This document shows positions 1 through 13,000 of a stretch of 64,000 bases of DNA, piece after piece. Location of the stretch: positions 1 to 64,000 of the forward strand of contig JACDOX010000023.1 in the NCBI GenBank assembly GCA_014549065.1, in the 5' to 3' direction. Made by a program: the position numbers and the translations under genes. This DNA comes from Cardinalis cardinalis. Taxonomy: Eukaryota; Chordata; Aves; Passeriformes; Cardinalidae. The notes under the pieces were generated by a model. That model was given only the letters and a program-made list of their open reading frames with translations. It was not told the origin of the DNA and did no database searches. The first letter of the stretch is position 1. Each line of letters opens with the position of its first letter.

Positions 1-2253
1 GTTTTTCTTTTTAGTTTGGTGTGATCTAAAAAATGGCAAGCCTGGAAAAATGAGTATCGTTGTTTCAAAGTTTTAAGTTTAAAATTAGATATTTTCCTCA
101 AGAAATCCTTATCTAGGTTTGCTTATCATCTCTCTCTAAAAGGACAGAAACTGACAGTTTCAAATGCACTAAGATTTCTAAATATTACAGTTCTGGCATC
201 CAAGGATGATGATGATGCCAAGATCATGAGGCAAAGCTCCCATTGTACTTAGCACTCTGGAAAGGCCCAGCATTGTACTGAGGTATAATGGATTCAAATA
301 ACTAAATTTTAAGTGATCTCTATTTTGTATTTTTGGAAAGATCTCAGATGTCTTCTGCTGATTCAAAAACTTATCTGATGATTGGATCCACATGAATATC
401 TATCATGAAAACAAACAAGCAGAAATGAGAGGGAGTTCAAATACTTCGAGTCTGGCTTTGAGTAAAACCCATTGAATCTTACCTCATCCATCAGGTCATT
501 AATGGAGCAGTTCAGGTCTTTCACTGAAACCTAATACAGTGTGCTTAGGGAATTCAAGTCCACTGATGAGAGACAGCATTCACAAAGGTGTTTGAAGTTG
601 GCAAGCTGTGACATGTTGCCACTCGCCTCTTCCCATAAGGACAGTGCATCACCACACAGAAAATAAAATGTGGATGGTTTTCTTCTCTCTCTTGATTGTT
701 AGTGGATTGCATGAAGTGGATGATAACATATTTACTGCAAGATGTCTGAAATACCCTTTATGGGGATTTTTCTCCCTAGCTTTGCAGTTGACTGCTTATT
801 TATCTCAGGAGGCAACCTGTAGTGCTATCACAGCTGTTCAGAAGCCATGAAGCTTTGTAGTGAAGCACGTGGGCAGGTTAAAAATTTGTCTGTAACTGCA
901 GCAAAGTGCTTCAGATTAAAAAAGGATGTGCTGTGCATACAACCTTTTCTGAACTGGATCTCCATTTGACATAAGTGAGTTTAGGGAGCTTCAGCTGAAG
1001 GTAGGGCAGACTAAACAGCAGCAAGTTACTGTGCTGGAAGGATGCAATTACTGCAGATGAAAGGCACAAATGCTTCATCCTCAATAGATGGGAAATACTG
1101 GATTCATTTACACTGCATGATTTAATTAAATGTTCCTGGGAATTGTCCTGGGTAGGACAGTTCTCCAGGTCTGTCCTTCAAACAGCTGTTCAACATACCT
1201 GCTTATCCTGCTTTACAAGACAACATTCCTAAGCTTTCTTAGAAGGGCAAATAAAAATTTATTTAATTCTATAGAAGGTCCTTCCAAATTCCACATGAAA
1301 CTCACTCAGTGCCTCCTTTAATGGGCCAAGCACTGGGACCTGCATCTTTCTGTTTCTTTTAACTTTCCAGTTTTTGGTTTTTTTTTTTCACAAAGACACC
1401 TCATGGGAAAGTGTTTCTCAAACTGGGTAGAAGAGATCCAAGGGGGAGTAGTGGGAGTGCTCTTTGGTACAGTGTGTACTTACCACTGGGATACTTAGTG
1501 ACACTGGGTTACTGCCCCTCAGCAACATTTTTTTTTTGTTGTTACACAAGCAACACTGCTGAACTATTGATGTCATGTTGTTTGACAACAAGTTGAGAAC
1601 ACAAATATCTGCATTTTTGGAGGAGCTGATGTTGAATTGCTGCAAGCATATTAAAATACAGACAGACAAAACAAACAAGTTAATACAATTTTGTTTCCCA
1701 TAATGATTCTGGTTACCTGCTTGCTTGTCACACTACTGTCAGGTCTAATAATGTAGGTGTCAACTTCTACTCTGAATTATCTTCAGAGTTTGTCTTGTGG
1801 ATCTTTTTGGCAGTGAAATCTTCAATCACAGCCTGTCCAAGATACAATAGAGCATCAGCCTGCTTTTTCAGTTATGACAGATATATTCCGGTGCTGCTCC
1901 TATTCATTCAGAATCTTGTAAGGATTTGTGTAGGTTTTTGCCTAAAACAACATACTGGTTACTCTCATTTATCCCTGTTTGCATAAATTCATGCTGTTGA
2001 TTTTCAGTTTCAGGTTCCTACGCAGCCCATCCCCACACCGCCTACAATGGCTCCTTCCTAACAAGATGTCAACACCTTTCTCTGATCGCTGACTCCTACA
2101 AGCAGGAGAACTCCTTTCTCATGTCTTAATCCAAGTACAGAAGGGTTTTTCCTATGTTGTCCATATGCCTAATAGCTCCCTGAAGGGACCTGTCCATCTG
2201 TCCATTGGGCTTCATTCTCAAAGCTCTCCTTTACTATCACACCTACAAATAAA

Positions 2254-2310
2254 CTGTCTGGTTTTACTCCTATCTATCTCCTACAATACCTGTCTGGTTT
2301 TACTCCTATC
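2254..2310. repeat. 21-bp direct duplication
   Basis: The 21-base word beginning ctgtctggttttactcctat occurs at 2254-2274 and again at 2290-2310, a 36-base period. It looks like a local tandem duplication whose spacer has diverged. No function is implied. Confidence 0.85.
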
Positions 2311-3930
2311 AATAGCTTGCTATATAGGATCCTGCTCCCTCACAGCAGCTTCCAGTTCTTGTGACAATACAGAAAAAACAATAAGGACCAAAACAGCAAA
2401 ACGTATTTCATAGCAATGGCATACTGTTCTTCTGAGAGGTCCAAAACCAGCTGATAGCACAAAACCAGCTTCAGTTGAATCATGACAGAGTAGGGAACAA
2501 AAAACTAAGGGACTTTGAAACTATTATATAAGTTCCCTCTATACTTCTCACTTGTGAAATTGTTAAATCCCTACCAAAAAAAAGGTATAAAGGATGAGCA
2601 GCAGGCTTTCTAATTTTACCAGCTGTAGTAAGCAAAACTCCCACAGTTTATGGGCAATAACTCTTCAGTGAATGGCAGAGATCACTGTAAACCTACCTTC
2701 AAAGTATTTAACCAATGCCTTTTCCTAAAGCAGCATGGTATTTAAGCTATGTAATATCACCTTCCCTCTCAAAGATGGATGACACATTTATTAAGATACA
2801 TTACTTCTGATCTGATCTTCCATCAATTTATCTCACTTTTACTACCTATAAGCGCCATTTGAAAGAGACTATTTTTAAAGAGTGAGAGTTTCAAATTAAT
2901 ATTGTCTAAAAATTCATCCCAATGCCCAGGAGAACCTGAAGCCTTTATTATACCTGTATAAATCCTAACTATAACATAAGATTAACAAATTATTGCATGG
3001 CAATATATTTGGTGAAATGACTGTACTTTTCTTCACTAATGAAGGGTGAAGTGGCCAGCTAAAAAGAGAACTAAGCAGCTAATGGAAAAGCACTTTATTT
3101 AGGAATGTGAGGAAGTATAATATGCCACGCATATCCTAAATTAAATCTTGTGGCATAGCAGAGCTATGACTGCAAAGTCATCATGTGTATAAGGGTGGGA
3201 GTCGGCAAATAACTGTGTTGGAAGCTCAAAGTTTTCTCTTTAATCTTGTAATGTGTTCACTGGTATTTTATTTACATAAGCAATTACTTCTGGCTATATA
3301 TAGTTAGCTACTGTAATAGTTATTTTACGGAAATAGCAACCAAGTTTTATGTGTCAACATTCTCCATTCAGTGGAATTTTTGGAACTTCTTGTCAGAGAA
3401 TGAATGACCTGCAATGCTGCAGGATAACTGAGACAAAAACAAGCAACAATTTTCTAGGCCTTCTAGTACTATTAAAGCTGAGGTTGCCATGTCACAGTTT
3501 GTTGAACCTAACAGCATTGGTTTAAATTTAGCAAAATTGACACATTAAATATGTTTATGTTGCTTCCAAAATGTTGGCTCCGTTACAAAACACTGAGCAC
3601 TCTTTGAACTGAGAAGATATTGAGACTAAGTCTGGAAGACTGATGGCAGTTGTTTAAAAGAATGGTCCCTAGGATTGTGAATAGAGCCATTTTCCAAGTA
3701 TTTTTAACAAAACTGCAGGCTGTCATGCTAGTGAAAATACCAAAAGCAAGCTCTAACTTCTCCTGGAGAAGGCAGAAGGGCTGGATCTAAAAACACATAT
3801 CTCCCTGCAGGCAGGAGCTGCATCTTTTTCTCATTTAGGATCAGACTAATCCATCTCCGGCTGCAGCTCTGCTGAAGACAGTGGAATTTCAGGCAGGTGA
3901 TAAAGTCCTTAAGTGACTCTTATTTTCATC

Positions 3931-3962
3931 TTTAAGTGTGTGGATTTGACCACACACTTAAA
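3931..3962. repeat. Short perfect inverted repeat (hairpin)
   Basis: Left arm tttaagtgtgtgg (3931-3943), loop atttga (3944-3949), right arm ccacacacttaaa (3950-3962). The 13-bp arms match without error. It lies in intergenic DNA with no coding context; a small MITE remnant or a fold-back mutation are both possible. Confidence 0.85.
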
Positions 3963-4299
3963 AGCCCTCTTTTGGATTTTAAAGCATCAGCTGGCTTTCA
4001 AGGAGGGGAAAAGAGAGGAAATGGTGACTGAGAATGAAAGAAGTTGTCCAAATGATGATCTGTAGTAGGATATCTAGTACTATGACTACATTTTGACTAC
4101 ATATAAATTTTCTTGATTCAAAATTACTCACAGGTTGCTTGGTTAGAAATGTTTATGTATGCCTGTATAAACTGTCACACCAGTAACAGACCTGCAGTGA
4201 AGAGGTCAGACATCAGACACTGTTAGTGTCCCTGCACTGACTGAAACTCATCAAAATTTTTCTGGCAGAAATTTCTCTGTAAAATGTGTCATGCTTATC

Positions 4300-4490
4300 C
4301 ATCTCCTTTATGTGCAAGTGCCTGGGCATATCATAGTCATTGTTTATCCTCACACATCATTTCAGGAAGTGCTATTAGTAGCCCATTTTAACAACGAGGA
4401 GCCGAGGCACAAAAAAGAGTCACTTGTCGAAGGTCGCACAGGACATCTGTAGCAGAGGAGGAAATTGAGTCTGAGGTTCAGATTTATGTT
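4300..4490 (+). mobile_element. MIR-type (CORE) SINE remnant
   Basis: The order of recognisable MIR blocks is intact: tttatgtgcaagtgcctggg near 4309, tatcctcacac near 4346, the cccatttta block near 4382, then gaggagccgaggcac near 4398 and acttgtcgaaggtcgcacag near 4422. MIR elements are ancient amniote tRNA-derived SINEs spread by L2 LINE machinery, and old copies persist in birds. Divergence is high, as expected for that age. The boundaries are approximate. Confidence 0.72.
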
Positions 4491-7400
4491 CCCTAGAATT
4501 AAGCCCTTTTCATAGTTTGCTGAAAGCATATGATCTATTTGTAAGCACTTAAGTTGCTATTTGAACAGATAGGAATAATGGACACATTTTGAGGCTCCTC
4601 CACTTGCCAACATCTCATTCAAAAGTGATGGATTCAGTCCTTCTGTAACAAGACGTGGGCTTGTGACTACTGAAGGTCTTGACCAGTGTGCTTCTGCAGA
4701 GTCAGCAGAGAAACTGGAGACTCTGATTTGCCTTTGAGGTATCCTAGTTTCACACAAAGAAAACTGATAGGCATATATATATATGTGGGGTAAAATAAAG
4801 TCAATAAATCCTTTTATATGGATAATAGTACTGGAATAATGGGTTTTGATAGTTCAGTGGTCTAACTTTGAGTGAAGGATTTTACTTCTGATTCTCCCAA
4901 ATGTGACTTTTCCCAGAAAACTCTTGCAGCCCAAAAGGAATTTACGATCATCCTGAGCATGCTTATTTGCAGAAATCAGAACTAATCTCTACAGAAGTAG
5001 AATTCCATCTGGCAGTCCCTACACCATGTTTGCTTTTGATTCTGAAGAGACCTCCTCTTTAAAATAAATGCATGCAGTAAGCCAGGAACAATAGCCTAGA
5101 CTTCAGTCCAAACATCCTTTGCACCCATTAGCTTCCTTCCAAGACTTAATTATTTTTTCATTTTCTTATGTATAATGTACTGGACACATGAGCATGGAAC
5201 AGAACTTCAGGAGTAATTCTGTGAAAGGGTTGCTGGATCATTTGGAAGAAGGACTACACTATCTTCCTTCCTGCAGCTGTATATTTAACTATTCATGTAG
5301 GAATACCAATTGAAGGCGCTGGTAGAGTTCTCTATATTTGCACAAGGCCTGTAATTTGTCTGTGCCTTTGTCCTTCACAACAGGGAAACAACAATGCTGT
5401 GAGGATAAATACCAGAACTTTCTGAAGCCATTCAGAAACTCTTTAAACACTCTAACAATATCATTCTTTCTTCTGGGCTTGGTGGAAAAAAGAAATTGAG
5501 GAGCTGTTGAAGCAAAGGTGTTTGTTTAGTTTGTTTGGTGTTTTTTCTTCCTTTTTGGTGGATATTTATACCTGTATGGTTTGCAAAAAGTCTTTGCTAA
5601 GTAATTGGGAAATTGCTGCTTTTTCTTCTGCAAGGCCGTGCAGACAGGTGCAGACAGACAGACACAAGCAAACTCTGCTCACACTCTGAGCTGCCCAGAC
5701 TTTGCAAGCTTCTGTCTGGAAGATGTAGAGTCATGCTAATGTGGCACCATGCCCAAAATAACATACCCTGCCTCTCAGCAGTGCTCATTAGCTTAGGTTC
5801 ATGCAGTTATCTTGCTTCTGGACTGGGGCCTTCCGGTGTCTGACAAGCTAAGTGCACTGGCAGGGTTCTCCTGCCTCTCTAGCCTCCTCTATGTATATAT
5901 ACCTTTATGTCATTACACCCTGTCACTTTTTGTTGAGAAATGGACTGCTAAAAATCACTGACTCTCTTCTCCCAGTCGCACTCCTAAGGAAACTTTTGTC
6001 AGCCTGCCAAGATGATAAAAACACGTGAGGATCTCGTGGTTCAGCTCACACCACCACCACCAAAGCAGCAGTAATGGCTGCAGAAGCAGCTAACTCACAA
6101 GCTGCCAAAGCACTGAGGTAGGAAACAGAAGTATGGATTACATTCTGTATGAAACCTGAGTACAGACCATATGACCCTCAGCATGTCACTGCAACATGGC
6201 CAAGAACCAGACTGCACTCTCACAGCATAAGTAATCCAGCATCTGCCCCCAATGGCAAGTTTTTGGGAACACTGTGAAGGACTGGATTTTCTCCAGTTCT
6301 CGAGGAAGAGAGAGTGAGACCCAGCAGATTGCCCTACTGTTCATCTCCCTTCCTGACATTTCAGGCAATGTCAATTTTCCAAATCCCAGAAAAAGAGGAT
6401 AAGATGCAGCTATGCTGAATTTCTTCCACCAACCACTGTTAGGACCCATAATCCATCATCTTACATTAAAATGACAAGTTTGACTGATTTTATGTTGAAC
6501 TGTGGCAAATGTGGAAAAGATACAGGTTTCCTCACTGGTAATATAGGATAGAGGACAACTCAATCTTTTACCTGTCTATCAGATGTAGAAAATTGCACTC
6601 AGTAACATGAGAATGCTGCTGAGAATGCAATGTGAAGGACTCAGTGGGGAAAGAGACATCAGATTTTTATTCTGCCTCCTTGTGGTTATTTTGCTACACT
6701 GGTCTCACAGTTTTCTGTGGGATGTCTCCATCAATCAGTAAATATTTGCACAAAGGGCAGTATAAAGATTACACAGGGAGCACTAAATATGGCTTTTTGC
6801 TTAGTTTTGCAGCCTAAATAATACTCTTTAAACACAGCTTAAAAAAAAATCAGGCACATATATTTGTACAATAACATTTACATTAATACATATGGATGTG
6901 AGGTTTTACCATGGCTATACCTCCAATGTCTTTTGCAAGCAAGTTGATACTTATTTTGTGCAGCTTGCATAGTGCTAGGAAGCTGAAAAGCTTGAAGCTG
7001 CAGCTCTGTTAGCAGAGCCTGTTAGTTTTGAGGTTAAGTGCTTCACTGGCTATGACTGCACAGCTTTTGCCCAGCACAGAGCACACATGGATCTTTTTCT
7101 TGTAGACGAACCCATACACACACCTCTTGCTGAAGCTTTTAAAGCCAAGCTTGAGAAAACATTTCATGGAGGGCAATACTGGAATAGGCTGACACTTAAG
7201 TACTTCTGAAACAAGAGAGGTAATCTGTGTTTAAACTTAGTCCTATGCTTTAATCTGCTTTTTTAGTAGTTTGCTATCCTGAACAGAGATAAACATAAGC
7301 ACAGGCTTTCCTGAGTGGAACTCTGAAAACATTTACACGTAGCAGTTGTCTAGCCCTTATCAAAGAACAATAACACAAAGAACAAGCCTTACCTCTAGGA

Positions 7401-8199
7401 AATGAGAAGCCACTTTACTTTGCAACTATATTGCATTGCATTAGAAAGTAAATCCTATGCATATGAGAGAGGAAAAGCAGTTGTATGATTCAACTAATTT
7501 TACTGAAAATTATCCAGATTAGGGAGTTTCAAATGTTCTATACTTGGATTTACATCTAGTTGGTTCTTTTGTGCTGAACTCAGAAATAATTGGGTAAATG
7601 TCTTTTTAAAGGCTTAGAGAAACGTCAGTCTTAATCTTTTGCAGCAGGGGTCACTATAAACAAATCTACAAAAACCTGCCAGCATAGAATACATATGCCA
7701 GAACAGACAGAAAAATTACTGATTATAGATAACTAATGGTGTCACTGTAGACGAGCATGAGAAAGAAACCCAAACATTTATATATAGGTAATTTCTTTTA
7801 AATCAGTTGTACAGGCTTAGCCTATCCTTACAAGAACAGTGACCTAATTTCAAACTATTAATAGAAGAGAAGTAAAGTTGCCTGCATGATATGTACTTAG
7901 ACATAGGAATTTTAATGCAGTGCATCAAAGGAGTCAGATGACACAGGCAGTATTTTTATATTCTGCACAAAGTTGCACTCTAAGTATTAAAAAACTTAAT
8001 CAGACCAAGTCTTTAAATATTACTTTTAAGGTATTTATAGTAGCAATCTCTTGTCCTTAGTTACATAGTGCACTGAGTTCCTATACTTATTTAAAAGTTG
8101 TTTTGGCATAAGAGTAGAATCTGATCTGAAGTAAAAAGAATCAGAACCTTTTCTATTATAAATGACAATGTTTCATCTGAAAACCTGATGATCTAACAT

Positions 8200-8235
8200 C
8201 ATGAAATCACGCTCCCTAGGGAGCGTGATTTCATG
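8200..8235. repeat. Perfect 36-bp palindrome
   Basis: The 18-base half-site catgaaatcacgctccct (8200-8217) is followed directly by its exact reverse complement (8218-8235), with no loop; the centre is cctagg. A further partial copy, catgctccctag, starts at 8232, so inverted and direct repetition are combined. This looks like fold-back or template-switch replication, or possibly an assembly artefact. Confidence 0.9.
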
Positions 8236-9369
8236 CTCCCTAGTATTACACTAAACTACCCTTTGCTCAGCTCTTAGTAGTACAAAACTCCAGGCGAATC
8301 AGCTCTGAGCCTGCAAACACTTGCACACTTGATTACCTTTAAATATGTGAACAGTCCTATTGAAGGTTGTGAGTCAGATCCTCAACTCGTGTAAATCACG
8401 GGCCCTATTTAAATCAACAGAGCTGTGACAGTTTATATCAGCTGAAGATTTGGCACCAGAGGTACAACCCGATGCATAAAGACAAGTACGTGCATAAGTC
8501 TCTCTCCAGGCCCCTGAAAGCTAAAGAGGTCAGGTAAACTCCATACAAAGAGAGCAGTCACACTGCATTGAACATTATTGTGTTTAAAACCATTCCAGAC
8601 TGTTAAACACACATTTATTATAAAGTCAAGATGAAAAATTATGAATTATTTAAGTTTATAGCACCTTAGTTACATTTAAGATGTTGCTGTTCCAAGGCTG
8701 GAGGACAGCTGGCTCGTAGTTATGACCACAAGTTACAAATATTTATGATACAAAGCAGAAGACCTTTTAGGGTAATGGAAGCTCGAAAGGCGGCTTTAAT
8801 GTAGCAGCGTGCTTGCTCCATGCTCCTGGCGATGGCTCCAGAAGCGAGCACCCATTAAATTTGTTACACGAGATACGGACTTCACAGGATCCTTGCTGAA
8901 CGTTAACTTAGAAGATATGGATGATAAAGGAATAGGTAGAGACTGCAGAGAAACAAAACTTTAGATGGAATTTTAAGGCAGGCACCTAACCCTTGTGTAT
9001 TTTTTCCAGCACTAGTGTGCAAATGCTTTTAAGCAAAAACAATGCAAATTTTAATGGGCGTGGGTAAAGAACACGAGTATCCTATGGATATTGGGATCTA
9101 TCTACATGTTCCTATCTACTCCGGGGGCTGAAAGAGCGTTTATTTATTTCTGCGTCTTCTGCAGTCACCTTTGACGCAGTATCTCAGCTTCAGACAACGA
9201 TGCCTTCTGCTTCCCAAGTTCCCCGTGAAAAACCCTGCTCCTTGCCTAACACCTTTAGAATTCCCATTCGCCCAGAACCGAACCGGCTCATTCCTGCATC
9301 GCCGCCCTTTGTCCTTGGTTTAAGTGAAAGGCGGCTGATGCTCTCGCCATGGGGGACCTTGCGGTCGCT

Positions 9370-10030
9370 GGCCCTCGACCCCTCACCCCTCACAGCTCTC
9401 GGGGCTGCTCCCGGGGCGGCGGGGACAGCGAGAGGGGCGGTGTGAGGGGCGGTGTGAGGTGAGGGGCGGTGTGAGGGGCGGTGAGAGGGGCAGCGGGGGC
9501 AGTGCCTGGGGCGGTGCGAGGGGCAGCGGGGGCGGTGCCTGGGGCGGGGGGGGCGGTGCCAGGGGCGGTACGGAAGGCGGTACGAGGGGCGGTGCTGGAG
9601 TTGGTGGGAAGGGCGAGGGGCGGTACGGGCTCCGCTCCGTCCCGGCCGCGCTTCCTGCGGCGCGGCGTGGCCGCCGCTTCCTGCTCCGCCCCGCGGCGCG
9701 TCGGGCGGGCGAGTCCGCCATTGCCGCGCCGGCGGCCCTTTCAAACGCGGCATCCGGCGGCAGCAGGGGGTAACGACGGGGGAGCCGCCCGCCCCTCGCT
9801 GGGACCGGGCTGCGGGTGAAGCAGGGCGGGCAGCGGCGCCGTGCTGGCCCCGGCGCCCTCCGTGCCACGCCGCAGAGCCCGGCAAGCGAGGGGTTCGCAC
9901 TTGTCTCCGTTGTTCAGGGCGAAACCAGCCTGTTCTTCTCCCTTCATTCCCAGCCCCTCTGTCCGGAGAGAGAACTGCCCGACCCCTGCGAGGGGGTGAG
10001 CAGGACCGTGGATGCGAGCGGGCACCCTGG
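9370..10030 (+). promoter_or_regulatory. SRBD1: CpG-island promoter and probable non-coding exon 1 of SRBD1
   Basis: An abrupt GC- and CpG-rich island sits in otherwise AT-rich DNA, about 6 kb upstream of the SRBD1 start codon, with no TATA box evident. It holds at least eleven GGGCGG (Sp1/KLF-type) boxes, mostly in the 9431-9629 array, and two ETS-like cgcttcctg sites at 9649-9657 and 9675-9683. The first coding exon begins exactly at ATG, so at least one upstream non-coding exon must exist. Candidate exon-1 donors inside the island are GT at 9816 (gcgg|gtgaag) and GT at 9996 (gaggggg region, gtgagc). That this island is the SRBD1 promoter is inferred from position and orientation; the exact transcription start is not visible. 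Confidence 0.75.
9431..9629 (+). repeat. GC-box minisatellite inside the promoter island
   Basis: A degenerate tandem array is built on ggggcggtgtga (12-bp period at its start), drifting to ggggcggtgcct and ggggcggtacga variants. Almost every unit carries GGGCGG, so repeat expansion has multiplied potential Sp1 sites. A run of eight Gs near 9546 and many G-tracts make it quadruplex-prone on the + strand. It also keeps long frames open by chance on both strands. Confidence 0.85.
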
Positions 10031-13000
10031 CTAGGCTGGGACGGGACAGCTGGAAGGGACAGGAAGGCGATTGAGAGGTGGCACATTCACGTGGCTGTCC
10101 CACGGAGCTGATGCCCTTCCCAGGCGGCGAGGGTGGCAAGTGGCTCTGTTAGCCCTTGCTCTTGAACGCTGTCCGCATATCTGCAGAAATCGGTGTCGCC
10201 AGGGAGAGAACAGGGCTTCCGAGTACGTAAAATGTATTTTCATCTCGGTCGCGTTTCTGGGCCAAGAAGCAGTCATTTGGGGTGGTAGTGAGTCACCAAG
10301 GAACAAACAATGCTTTGCTCTCAACTCCCCTTCTACCTACAAGCCTCCAAAATGAGTGTTCTGGTGTGATAAACTCTGCTGGGGCTGTAGCCGTGCAGAT
10401 GAGCTGTGTGTTTTCCATATCCTTTTGGGAGTGAAGACATCCCATTTAATGAACCAGGATGGATGTGTTTCTGTGGGGCTGGTTTGGTGGACTGGAGAAG
10501 AGGAATGACTGCACGTGATGTAGCCACCTGTTGCTGCATCAGAAGCAGTATCCCTGATTTTGGATAATGCCTTTATAGGTGGTTTGAGAGCAGTGGATTG
10601 AGGAAAATGCATGAAAAGTGTTTGTGTCCTNCCTTTCTTGGGCAGACCTCTTCTGATTCATTTACAGGGTGCTGCATAACATGGGTTGTTCCTTTTCCTC
10701 AGTGGTACCATTAATTATAGGAACAGGCATGAGATAGGGTGCACCTTCTAGGGGCACAATCTTTGTGTTTTGCCTTTTTGATGGTACTTCTGTAAGTAAA
10801 GGCAGTAGGTGGTGTTCTTACTAGTTCTTACACCTTTTCCTCTCTGATTAGCTTTGAGGAGCGTTTTGGTGTATGTGTGTACCCTGTGTGTCTCTCTGTT
10901 TCTTTGTGGTTGTAATTTTCCAGTTAGTGCTGGAGGATTCCAAATTGTGTCTGTAACTCCTTCTTCAGGCAGGCCTGACCGGCTTTGTACAGGAAAAGTC
11001 CTTGGATATCTGCACTAGCTTCTCTGAGCAAAAGTGTCTGGGAGTTCTCCAAGGTTTTAACCTCAACAGGATTACAATAAATTGGATTTATATTTGGAAG
11101 TACAACTCAGCTGACTTATGTCTGCAGGGTAAAAACCTGGAGAGACAGAAAGATTTCCATACAAGTCCCTTCCATTGGTCTGCATAGCATCTTCTCCCAT
11201 TGTTGCTGACTGTATGCTCACATTTTGATATTTCTATTCCTTAGAATGTTATTGCAGTGAAGGTATCTTGAAATGACAAGCAAAACCAACCTGTTGAGAC
11301 TCTCCTTATACTTATTGAAGTGGCCATTCTGCTTAGAATGGTCCAAAATTCCCTTGTCATATGGGATTTGTATAGTGCTCTATTTGTCCTGCTCCAGGTG
11401 CTTCATGTTATAAATGCTGATTTGGCTAGTATTGTTAGACTTAAGAAGAAGCTAAACTGCAAAATTCTAATATTCTTGCTGGTTTATTTGTGAAAGAAAA
11501 GCAAAGACTGTAGAGCAAAGTTTGAGGATCTTCCTGCATAGAGTGATCCCTGTTTTGTAAGGAATGTGTTGCTTTGGATTAACTGGAAAAGGGATTCAGA
11601 AGTTTCTNTGTGCTTTTCAGCTGGACAGGGCAAGTTGCAGTTACTGAAATGAAATTAATTTCCTAATGTATTTATTATGGTGGTGGTGTTTTGGGTTGTT
11701 TGNTTGTTAGTTGGGTTTTTGTTGTTGTGTTTTGGTTTTTTTTAATCCTGTAAAAAAAGGTAGGAAAATCAGGTAGGAAAATCTATTAGGGCNATTTTCA
11801 AATCTGAAAAATGGTTGCTCTCTTGATAGAGTTTTAAAAGAGGTGTGTGCTAGTGCAGGGATTTTTTGGGGGAGTTGGGCAAATGGTGGTGGGGAGTAAG
11901 AATTTTTTTAACTAATTACTTTTTAACTGTTATTAAACTTCTCTTTCTGCAAGTGGTTGCTTATGCCACCTGGATTCACATAAGAAGAAAATGGTTTTTA
12001 ATGGGTTGTGCCTTTGCATGAATAGGGAGATTGAAAAGAATAACAGTCTCTAAATGAGGTTTGGATTGCTTCTTAACATAGTANGGTCTCTAAAACCTCA
12101 ATCTCCTTATATTCTGTGTGCAGCCTAGACCTATTTGGGGAGAGANAGACCAGAGTAATGATTATTTCCTTGCTGTGTGTTTTGTGCATACCCATATTAA
12201 TATTCTGTACAGTAAAGGANGAGAGCTACTTGGGCAGTCTTTATTCTTTGTGTAGCCTGACCCCAAACTACAGTAGGCTTATTTCAATGAGTAGCTGACA
12301 AGTAGGGAGAAGTGTTGCAGCCATCCACATTGTGATGTGGAGCTCTGCATTGGATGCAAAGGATAGAAATGGTGGGAAGAAAATAACGGGCNACAAAACT
12401 GATGCCAAACTATTTGGAGAGTGAACCTAGCAGATATATTTATCTACAATAGCAATGATTTAAATAGTTTCAGCTCTTCTTCACTGGATAGGTTAATAGC
12501 TCTGTGAATTTCTTTAATTTTTACCTGGAAAGTACTTGCAAAGNACATGCTATAACTGCTGAGTTTTATGGAGAAGCCAGGCTTCAGTGATAGAAGAGTG
12601 TGTTTCAAGCAATGATGTTTCATGCTGTCATTTGGTACATGGACAAGNAGGTGAGTTTTGATTCCCTTGAACAGAGGATCAAGGGTCTAGTGTGAAGGTT
12701 CAGCATTAAGGTTTCAGCCTATGCTAGAGAAGCAAAAGATCTACAAATCTGTACACAGATTTGAAATGANGCAGCAGTCAGGAGCGTAAGTATGTGTGCA
12801 AGGCTGAAGTTTCCAGGGCCTAGCTCATGTTGCTTGCTCATGGAAGGAAAANATTGTTGGTGAGATAAGAACTGTTGTTCTTAAAGAGCAGCATTGTCAG
12901 AAATTAAAAGGTCACTGACAGTGTACATAAAATAAGAAANGGTGTGTTAACTGATGATTACTGGCTGGAAGTTTACTAGCCTCAAGTGTGAGAAGAGCTG

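Larger units (their letters stand above)
1..9360. other. Intergenic DNA upstream of SRBD1
   Basis: No coding exon is supportable here on either strand: open frames are all under 90 codons, lack splice-flanked conserved blocks and resemble no protein I recognise. In mammals the neighbour on this side is PRKCE, transcribed divergently (established knowledge). I looked for its first coding exon and did not see it, so it probably lies further upstream. The stretch contains a MIR-like SINE near 4.3-4.5 kb, a hairpin at 3931-3962, a perfect 36-bp palindrome at 8200-8235 and a short 21-bp duplication at 2254-2310. No ambiguous bases occur here, unlike the rest of the window. Confidence 0.7.

Noticed and set aside
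4845..4905. tRNA-like phrase agttcagtggtctaac
   Set aside because: It cannot be folded into a cloverleaf with a matching acceptor stem and T-loop; at most a decayed SINE head.
1..9360. Possible first exon of PRKCE, the divergent neighbour in mammals
   Set aside because: No minus-strand frame resembles the conserved PRKCE N-terminus; the gene presumably starts outside the window.
9190..10086. 298-codon minus-strand open frame (and overlapping frames on both strands) across the CpG island
   Set aside because: The translation is a low-complexity HRP/PSHRP pattern produced by the GC-box minisatellite, and long frames are open in several registers at once. GC-rich DNA lacks stop codons, so there is no evidence of a protein.
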